From DAOUMU01 sp034409055 (GTDB lineage Bacteria > Chloroflexota > Anaerolineae > 4572-78 > J111): 36,143 nucleotides of DNA. Below, piece after piece: positions 13,530 to 20,041 of the stretch. Every line of letters begins with the position of its first letter. Position 1 is the stretch's first letter. A program made the position numbers and the translations under genes. The stretch spans positions 1-36,143 of the forward strand of contig DAOUMU010000287.1 of the NCBI GenBank assembly GCA_034409055.1. The letters run 5' to 3'. The notes beneath the pieces were generated by a model. It had not been told where the DNA came from and searched no databases. It saw nothing but the letters and a program-made list of their open reading frames with translations.

Positions 13530-14730
13530 AGCCATCATCGAACAAGAAGAGACCGGGGACGAAGTCACAACCGACGAAGCATTAAGCCCGGTAACGGTCG
13601 GTCACGTCGTTGACTTTTATAACCGTTATCCCGGTGACGAGGTTACTTTTCACACCCGCCTTGAGGTACGAGAACCCATATCTAACCTCATCCTTAAAAT
13701 CAGTCTGCCCCAGGGGTTGGTATTGGGCGATTATCGAATACCTTCCGAACTGGACGGGACCATGCCTTCCATTGAGGTTGACGACGATACCAATTATCTG
13801 GTTTGGTCCCTGGCGGGAGAACTGCCGGTCGGGACTCGCTACGAATACCAGGTTGAAGCCACGGTGGCTCCGACAGAGGTGGATAGACACCTCGACAGCA
13901 GGGCCGTGGTCACCACCCCTGCCGAGGACCCATGGGGAGATAATGTTATTTTGGCTGAAGAAACCGTAACCATCGCCGTCTCGGCCCGAGGCAGGTATCT
14001 ACGATACCTGCCGGCGCTTTACGAACAAGATGAGTTGATGGGACGCTTCTTAATGCTCTTCGAGAGCTTTTGGACACCCATTGAGACTCAACTTGATAGT
14101 ATCCCTTTCTACTTCGATCCCAGGATAACCCCGGCCAATTTTCTACCCTGGCTGGCCTCCTGGCTGGATCTGGAGATAGACGAGCGCTGGTCCGAGGAAC
14201 GGTTACGACAACTGATTCGCTGGGCCATTGCCCTTCACCGCAGCCGGGGCACCAAATGGGGCTTACTAAAATATCTGGAAATCTACACCGGCCAGAAAGC
14301 GGAAATCACCGAACGGCGATCGGCAAACTTTATTTTAGGGGTCGAGGCCCGGCTAGGGCCTGGTATTGCTCTGGGTCGAGGTAATGTACCCCATACTTTT
14401 AGCGTTACCCTGCGCTTGCCACCGATCGAAGCTGAGGACAAAGCGGAGCGCGTCCGGCAAGAGCAGATACGCCGCCGCACGATTGAGTCCATTATCGAGA
14501 TGCAGAAACCGGCCCATACCGTTTATAAACTGAACCTCGAAACCTTATCTGCCACAGCAGCGCAAGAAGCAGAAGAGGAAGCGGATGTGGCCGAGACAGA
14601 AGTGGACGAGATAGCGGCCCAAGCGGCGATATGGTTCAAGTTAGAAGATGAACCCTCGCCCCAGGATCGCCAACAACCTCCAAAACAGAAGAAAGGTAAA
14701 CGGTCAAAACGAAGAGGCAAGAAATCATGA
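13516..14730 (+). CDS. Tail protein I/Afp12-like baseplate protein with an N-terminal beta-sandwich
   Basis: This 404-residue protein has two regions. Residues ~20-155 form a beta-sandwich of DUF11/NEW3 flavour (TVGHVVDFYNRYPGDEVTFH, LPVGTRYEYQVEATV). Residues ~157-345 match the phage tail protein domain of P2 gpI/TIGR02242 type: GRYLRYLPALYEQDELMGRF, DSIPFYFDPRITPANFLPWL, ASWLDLEIDERW and HRSRGTKWGLLKYLEIYTG. The C-terminal tail is acidic and then strongly basic (KQKKGKRSKRRGKK), which suggests an interaction surface. It starts inside the baseplate J gene and overlaps the next gene by ATGA. Confidence 0.88.
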   Translation: MSRTKAIIEQEETGDEVTTDEALSPVTVGHVVDFYNRYPGDEVTFHTRLEVREPISNLILKISLPQGLVLGDYRIPSELDGTMPSIEVDDDTNYLVWSLAGELPVGTRYEYQVEATVAPTEVDRHLDSRAVVTTPAEDPWGDNVILAEETVTIAVSARGRYLRYLPALYEQDELMGRFLMLFESFWTPIETQLDSIPFYFDPRITPANFLPWLASWLDLEIDERWSEERLRQLIRWAIALHRSRGTKWGLLKYLEIYTGQKAEITERRSANFILGVEARLGPGIALGRGNVPHTFSVTLRLPPIEAEDKAERVRQEQIRRRTIESIIEMQKPAHTVYKLNLETLSATAAQEAEEEADVAETEVDEIAAQAAIWFKLEDEPSPQDRQQPPKQKKGKRSKRRGKKS

Positions 14731-15851
14731 AAATAGAAGAACTATTACAAAAGTATCCCACTAAAAGAATCAAGCCGGTTGACGGCATGGCTGTGACGGC
14801 TGAAGTGTGGGAAGAGGCACACGAGTATCACCGCCAGAGCCAAGGTATCTATGCTTTGTTTAGCCATGGACCAGGTATCATCACCGGTCTGAATGTTATT
14901 GCCAGCGATCCTCCCGACACCTCAGTCTATATTTTGCCGGGCATTGCCGTTGACCCGGCTGGCCAGACCATTGTCCTCCCACAACCGGTGGCTTATGACA
15001 TTGGGCATGAGATGGAAGGTCTGTTATACTTGCTATTAAGCTATGGTGAAAGCCGTCCCAAAGCTGATGGAGGGCGTAAAAAAGAGGAGGGTAGTCCCCT
15101 CTACATCCATGCCGAGTTCTCAATCTCTGCCCGCACGGCCTTGCCCGACACTCCCTGGGTGGAACTGGCCCGGGTCAGGCGGAGTAGCCGAGAGGCTCCC
15201 TTCCTGAATGCCAAGAATCCGGCTCAACCAGACTCCAATGAGATCGACCTGCGCTTTCGGCGGGAGGTTGGTGCACCCCAGGAGGTAAACATAGCTGTCT
15301 CTTACCTGGGCCAGGTAACGGACAAGAAACAGGGTCTTGGAGCCAATTACCTGGCCCAAGCCCTCAACCGTTTGGGCCAGTACCAAGTTTCTGTTGAAGA
15401 CGATGTACCCATTGGCCCCGGGATCGTGACCAACACGCTTGTTTATCTGGTAGGGCAAGGTAGCTTTGAACTAGCCGCCGGGGTGATGAACGGCTTACGC
15501 AACTACGTCCAGCGGGGAAAAGGGACCTTATTCATCGAGAGTATGGATTCAGCGGCCGAGACAGCCTTTTTAAACTTCCTGAATACCGCCAACATGCAGC
15601 CCGAAGCCTTACCCTCCCGTCATCGCCTGTTGACTCAGCCTTACCTCTTTGCTGCGCCACCGTCAGGTTTCGAGAACCAGGGGACAGCCAAGGTTCTGGT
15701 GAACGAGGGGGTTATTTTTAGCACTTACAACTACGGTCTTTTATGGCAAGGCGAACGCCGGGATGGCCTGCCTGCACGGGCGGATATCCGGTCTGCTATT
15801 GAATGGGGAGGCAATATCATCGCTTATGCTGTGGATCGCCGCCGTCAATAA
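14727..15851 (+). CDS. Baseplate-operon protein with a C-terminal DUF4159-like domain
   Basis: This 374-residue protein is the last of the coupled baseplate genes. Residues ~1-135 include GIYALFSHGPGIITGLNVIA and VYILPGIAVDPAGQTIVLP, a pattern seen in many phage/eCIS peripheral baseplate or fibre-attachment proteins. Residues ~190-374 resemble DUF4159 (glutamine-amidotransferase-like fold): NTLVYLVGQGSFELAAG, LRNYVQRGKGTLFIESMDSA, a YNYGLLWQG motif and the terminal GGNIIAYAVDRRRQ. No catalytic triad is evident. It occupies the place where a tail fibre (Afp13) might be expected, but no fibre repeats are seen. It starts within the stop codon of the preceding gene (ATGA). Confidence 0.65.
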   Translation: MKIEELLQKYPTKRIKPVDGMAVTAEVWEEAHEYHRQSQGIYALFSHGPGIITGLNVIASDPPDTSVYILPGIAVDPAGQTIVLPQPVAYDIGHEMEGLLYLLLSYGESRPKADGGRKKEEGSPLYIHAEFSISARTALPDTPWVELARVRRSSREAPFLNAKNPAQPDSNEIDLRFRREVGAPQEVNIAVSYLGQVTDKKQGLGANYLAQALNRLGQYQVSVEDDVPIGPGIVTNTLVYLVGQGSFELAAGVMNGLRNYVQRGKGTLFIESMDSAAETAFLNFLNTANMQPEALPSRHRLLTQPYLFAAPPSGFENQGTAKVLVNEGVIFSTYNYGLLWQGERRDGLPARADIRSAIEWGGNIIAYAVDRRRQ

Positions 15852-15871
15852 ATGGTCATAAAACGGGAGCC

Positions 15872-17506
15872 ATGACAGATAAAACAGCTCAGTATATCTA
15901 TGACGAAGTACCATATCCCAGTCATTCTTTCTCCTGGACCCACCCGAGTCACCTGGCCACGTTAGCGGTGTTGCTGGGTATGCACCCGTCCCCGGTAGAG
16001 CATTGCCGGGTGCTAGAGTTGGGGGGGGCCAGTGGGGGTAATCTCATCCCTATGGCTTACGGGTTGCCAGAGAGTGAATTTGTGGGGATCGACCTTTCAG
16101 CGCGTCAAATCGCCGACGGACAGGCTATGGTGACCGCTTTGGGATTGAAGAATATTACCCTCAACCACATGAACATCCTGGATATAGGACCTGACTTTGG
16201 TCAATTTGATTATATTATCGCTCATGGCGTTTATTCCTGGGTACCAACAGTGGTCCAGGACAAGATACTTGAGATTTGTCGCCAGAATTTGGCTCCTAAT
16301 GGGGTGGCCTATGTTAGCTACAATACCTATCCTGGCTGGCACATGCTGGGGGCTGTCCGGGATATGATGCTTTATCATACCCGACAGGTGACCGAGCCGG
16401 AAGCAAAAGCCCTGGAGGCGCGAGCCCTGATCGATTTTCTGGCCAAGTCGGTTCCGGAGAAGAATAGTCCCCATGCCGGTTTCCTTAATGCCTATCTCGA
16501 CTTCTTTCAAGAACATCTCATGCCAAAAAGTGATGGCTTTCTGCTCCACGATGAGCTGGAGGAGGTGAATGAGCCTGTCTACTTCTACCAGTTCATGGAG
16601 CGGGCGACCCGCCATGGCTTGCAGTATCTGGCTGAGGCTAGATTTCAGTCTATGCTGGCCAGTAACCTGCCAACCGAGGTATCCGAAGCCTTGCGCCAGA
16701 TGGTCAAAAGTACAATTGAGTTGGAACAATATATGGATTTTTTGCGTAACCGGACCTTTCGCCAGACCCTGCTTTGCCATCAAGATGTCCGATTGAGTGG
16801 CCGGCCGAACCTGGCACGTCTGCAGGAGTTTTATGTGGCTTCATCAGCCCGGGCCGAGGCATCTGAGCCCGATATTCATTCTGTCTCGGTTGAGAAGTTT
16901 CAGGCTGTCGATGGAACTGCCCTATCCACAGATCATCCGGTCACCAAGGCAGCAATGATTTACCTGGCTGAGAACTGGCCTCGGGCCATCGCTTTCAACG
17001 ATTTGCTAACTGCCGCTCGGGCTCGTGTAAATGGAGCGCCAGTACCGATTAACACTCTCCCGAATGGTCCCAGTGATGCGCAGGTGCTGGGCGCCAACTT
17101 ATTGCAAGCCTACGGCTACAGTGAGAATCTGGTGAACTTGCACGTTCATGAACCTTACTTTATGCTGGAAATTAGTGAACAGCCCGTGGCCAGTCCTGTG
17201 GCTCGGTTGCAGGCTCAAAGCAGTAACGTCGTGACCAATCCACGCCATCTGCGGGTGAGTTTGGAAGAGATTGACCATCGCTTGCTACCCTACCTGGATG
17301 GTAGCCGGGATCGGGCTGACCTCCTAAAAATCCTGGAAGGTCTGGCCAGGGAAGGGATTATCAAGATACAACAAGATGATGACGAGTCGGTCAAGGACCC
17401 GAAACAAGCCAGGCAAAATCCTGGGCTTGACGAAAGGAGTATCTTGGCCGAGAGGCTGGATCGGAGCCTCCATCAACTGGCCCGGAGCTGTTTGTTGGTA
17501 GGCTAG
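15872..17506 (+). CDS. SAM-dependent methyltransferase with PF10119-type regulatory domain
   Basis: Starting at ATG 15872 (GGGAG 5 nt upstream) the protein is 544 residues. An in-frame upstream extension to 15803 lies within the preceding gene and is unlikely. Motif I, VLELGGASGGNL, is at ~46-57, followed by FVGIDLSARQIADGQ and the post-motif FDYIIAHGVYSWV. This is a class I Rossmann methyltransferase of the subgroup that carries the methyltransferase regulatory domain PF10119 (~195-345, FLLHDELEEVNEPVYFYQFM). A C-terminal region of about 400-544 may be winged-helix. The family includes rickettsial lysine methyltransferases, so a protein target is possible. Its presence between baseplate and envelope genes suggests modification of particle or surface proteins, but this is inference. 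Confidence 0.88.
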   Translation: MTDKTAQYIYDEVPYPSHSFSWTHPSHLATLAVLLGMHPSPVEHCRVLELGGASGGNLIPMAYGLPESEFVGIDLSARQIADGQAMVTALGLKNITLNHMNILDIGPDFGQFDYIIAHGVYSWVPTVVQDKILEICRQNLAPNGVAYVSYNTYPGWHMLGAVRDMMLYHTRQVTEPEAKALEARALIDFLAKSVPEKNSPHAGFLNAYLDFFQEHLMPKSDGFLLHDELEEVNEPVYFYQFMERATRHGLQYLAEARFQSMLASNLPTEVSEALRQMVKSTIELEQYMDFLRNRTFRQTLLCHQDVRLSGRPNLARLQEFYVASSARAEASEPDIHSVSVEKFQAVDGTALSTDHPVTKAAMIYLAENWPRAIAFNDLLTAARARVNGAPVPINTLPNGPSDAQVLGANLLQAYGYSENLVNLHVHEPYFMLEISEQPVASPVARLQAQSSNVVTNPRHLRVSLEEIDHRLLPYLDGSRDRADLLKILEGLAREGIIKIQQDDDESVKDPKQARQNPGLDERSILAERLDRSLHQLARSCLLVG

Positions 17507-17699
17507 TTTCCAGTGCAAAATGTAGGCGAGGCATCCCCATGCCTTGTCGCTGGCGCATAGGGATGCACCAACTACAGATTATGGCCCAAAAAACGTAGGC
17601 GAGGCATCCCCATGCCTTGCCGCTGGCGCATAGGGATGCACCAGCTACAGATTATGGCCCGGAACTGTTTGTTGGTAGGCCAGTTTTCAGTCCAAAATG
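17478..17699. repeat. Gene-end duplication enclosing two tandem palindromic repeats
   Basis: The last 29 bases of the methyltransferase gene plus 16 downstream bases (17478-17522) are repeated at 17655-17699 with four differences in 45. One difference changes the TAG stop to CAG. Between the copies are two 66-nt direct repeats (17522-17587 and 17595-17660, two differences) starting GTAGGCGAGGCATCCCCATG. Each contains an imperfect inverted repeat (GCATCCCCATGC / GCATAGGGATGC) and GTAG/CTAC ends. The pattern suggests duplication associated with a small palindromic intergenic element. No gene is present in the gap. Confidence 0.85.
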
Positions 17700-17711
17700 G
17701 ATCGTTTCATT

Positions 17712-20021
17712 ATGAATCAGCAGAGTAAATTAGAAGTCATCGACAAAGATGGCTGGCAAAAAACATACCCGCTAAACAAAAACATTATCTATATTGGCAG
17801 TCATGCCCGGAATGATATTATCCTGGAGGGGATGCATGGCGTGGGCGTAGCCCCCTTGCATGCCCAATTGATTGCTCCGGCGAACCACAATACAGGCTAT
17901 CAATTGGTTAACCTGGGCGATACAGATATCATGCTCGGCGAGTCTGGTGATCAATCTCTACCTCCCCGTTCTGTGGCTTATGTGATCGATGGGACAGTTT
18001 TTAAGTTGGGAGATTTTACGCTCATCTTCCACGCGGCCGGGGGGGGGTATTACGGTGGCTCTACCAGCAGTAGCAGTAGGTACATTGGCTTAAGCCTGTC
18101 TGTACCCCACACCCGGTTGGCGCCGAACCAGTCGCTCGACGGGGTGGTTACGGTGCGCAACTTGGGGGATCGAACGGGGGTACAAATGGAGTTAGAGTTA
18201 GAAGGCCTGGACCCCGACTGTTACGATCTTGAGCCGGGCCCCCTTTTGTCGTCCGGGGCAGAGAAAGAGGTGTTTTTCCGCCTTCACCATCGGGGCCCTA
18301 AGCCGCTGGCCGGCGATTGGTCCATTACCATTCGGGCGACCGCCCCCAGGGCCTACCCGGCCGAGCAAGCGGCTGTGTCCCAGATGATCCAGGTTTTGCC
18401 CTTTTATCACCATCAATTGAAACTCGTGTCACCCGGTGAAAGCGACACGTTGCCGCAGGCAGAGGAGGAGTTGCTAACCCCAAAAGCTCAAGCCGGTCCA
18501 CTGCCACAAGCAAAGGAGCGACCAATATCACCACCTGCCCCATCACCGCCTCAAGCAACTCCGGCTCCCCAGGTAGAAACCGGTGAACAGGCAGAAGATT
18601 GGTGGACAGCTCCGGCCGCAAAACCTCCGGTTGAAACCGCACCACCTCGAGCAGCGGAGACTATAGCCGCACCTCCGGTGGACACTGCTCCCCCACCACA
18701 GGTAGCGGTAGAGCAGCCTGTATCAGCGGTCAAACCTGACACGCCACCGCAGGCAGAGATGATGGTTCCACCCCAAGCGGAAGTTGTCAGCCCTCCACAA
18801 GTGGCGGCAGAACAAGTCCCAGGTGTTGAAGCTGGTATAGCTCCGCGGCCAGAAGCACCACCTACGCCTCAAGTGGAAGCTGTCAGTCCACCCCAGGTAG
18901 AGACAGAACCGGTACCAGAAATTGAGCCCAGCAGGCCAGCCCAGGTGGGAGTGGGGCAGCCGCCACCACCTCAAGTTGAAGTTGATACATCAGCGCCAAG
19001 CGAAAAAGCGCCGCCTCCCGTCGCCGAAACAGCTCCTCAACCCCAAAAGAGGTGGTGGACACGACTGGCTCAGTTTCTGCCCTTCTATTCCCGTCAGGCG
19101 CCTGCCCAACCATCTACCTCAACCGAAACCGGCGAACAACTGGGGATTGAAGAAGAAGCAGCCACACAAGTTGAAGCTGGCCCCCCACCCCAGGCAGAAG
19201 AAATGCAGCCGCCTGAAGAAGTTCAGGCCGACATACCAACGCCAGGCGAGGCGGAGATGGAAGCAGCAGGGTTACCACCTGTCGAAGCTGGCGAACCCCC
19301 ATCCGCACTGCCGGAGCAGATGCCACTATCGCAGCCGGAAGAGGAGGCGGAACAGAGACCATCACCAGTCGAGGCTGATATAGTGCCCTCCGTGATGGAG
19401 GCAGACCAGGTACCCGAAACCGAAATCAGCCCTCCACCACAGCCAATGCCAGCCACTCAGGCGGCTGAGGTAGAGCCTTGGTGGCCAATCGAGGCCGATA
19501 CGCCCACCCTGGTGGATGAGAAGGAAACCCTAAAGCTCAAAGCCAGTCCTCCACCCCAGCCGGAACCGGCCGTCGAAGCCGAGACCCCGGCAGAGGTAGA
19601 AGATTGGTGGCCAACCGAGGCTGATACACCAGCCGTAGTGGAAGAGAAGGAAGCGCTAAAGCTCAAAGCCAGTCCTTCATCTGAGGAGCCGGAACCGGCC
19701 GTCGAAGCCGAGACCCCGGCAGAGGCAGAAGATTGGTGGACCGAGGCCGATACGTCAACCCCGGTCGAGGAGAAGGGAGCGCTGAAGCTCAAGGCCAGCC
19801 TACCATCCCAACCGGAACCCGTCGTCAAAGCCGAAACGCCAGCGGAGGCAGAGGATTGGTGGGCAGCCGAGGTCGATACATCAACCCCGGTCGAGGAGAA
19901 GGAAGCACTCAAGCTCAGGGCCAGTCCACCACCGCCGGAACCGGCCGTTGAAGCCGAGACACCCTCAAAAGCCGGCACATCCGGGACGGGGGAGAAGAAG
20001 CAAATCAAAGCTCAAGAGTAA
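17712..20021 (+). CDS. FHA-fold protein with Ig-like domain and long Pro/Trp-Trp repeat tail
   Basis: ATG 17712 is preferred over 17697 because MNQQSKLEVIDKDGW then aligns with the first residues of the paralogue at 22742 (MSTQDQIEIIRANGE). The 17697 start also lies within a duplicated segment; neither has a strong RBS. Residues ~5-110 are FHA-like (IIYIGSHARNDIILEG, GVAPLHAQL), but the GR and SRxH residues that bind phosphothreonine are replaced by GS and APxH. Residues ~117-230 form an Ig-like domain (VRNLGDRTGVQMELELEGL). The rest is disordered and rich in Pro/Glu, and ends with four ~42-residue repeats each containing a Trp-Trp pair. No signal peptide or membrane segment is seen, so it is probably cytoplasmic. 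Function unknown. Confidence 0.82.
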   Translation: MNQQSKLEVIDKDGWQKTYPLNKNIIYIGSHARNDIILEGMHGVGVAPLHAQLIAPANHNTGYQLVNLGDTDIMLGESGDQSLPPRSVAYVIDGTVFKLGDFTLIFHAAGGGYYGGSTSSSSRYIGLSLSVPHTRLAPNQSLDGVVTVRNLGDRTGVQMELELEGLDPDCYDLEPGPLLSSGAEKEVFFRLHHRGPKPLAGDWSITIRATAPRAYPAEQAAVSQMIQVLPFYHHQLKLVSPGESDTLPQAEEELLTPKAQAGPLPQAKERPISPPAPSPPQATPAPQVETGEQAEDWWTAPAAKPPVETAPPRAAETIAAPPVDTAPPPQVAVEQPVSAVKPDTPPQAEMMVPPQAEVVSPPQVAAEQVPGVEAGIAPRPEAPPTPQVEAVSPPQVETEPVPEIEPSRPAQVGVGQPPPPQVEVDTSAPSEKAPPPVAETAPQPQKRWWTRLAQFLPFYSRQAPAQPSTSTETGEQLGIEEEAATQVEAGPPPQAEEMQPPEEVQADIPTPGEAEMEAAGLPPVEAGEPPSALPEQMPLSQPEEEAEQRPSPVEADIVPSVMEADQVPETEISPPPQPMPATQAAEVEPWWPIEADTPTLVDEKETLKLKASPPPQPEPAVEAETPAEVEDWWPTEADTPAVVEEKEALKLKASPSSEEPEPAVEAETPAEAEDWWTEADTSTPVEEKGALKLKASLPSQPEPVVKAETPAEAEDWWAAEVDTSTPVEEKEALKLRASPPPPEPAVEAETPSKAGTSGTGEKKQIKAQE
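19467..19970 (+). repeat. Four-unit coding repeat with Trp-Trp motifs
   Basis: Units start at 19467, 19593, 19722 and 19845, giving periods of 126, 129 and 123 bp. Each unit encodes E(V/A)E(P/D)WW, an acidic TEADTxTPVEEK block, the basic strand LKLKAS and a PEPAVEAETPA spacer. A related EDWW motif occurs earlier, near 18594, and KRWW near 19050. Unit lengths differ by multiples of three, keeping the frame. Confidence 0.88.
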
Positions 20022-20041
20022 CTGTTACAGGAGTTACACCA

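Noticed and set aside
15803..15871. Upstream in-frame extension of the methyltransferase
   Set aside because: It lies inside the coding end of the preceding gene and lacks an RBS. ATG 15872 has GGGAG at good spacing and begins a natural N-terminus.
17522..17660. Possible minimal CRISPR array (two 66-bp repeats, 7-bp spacer)
   Set aside because: The repeats are too long, the spacer is far too short, there are only two units, and no cas genes are visible. A palindromic dispersed element fits better.
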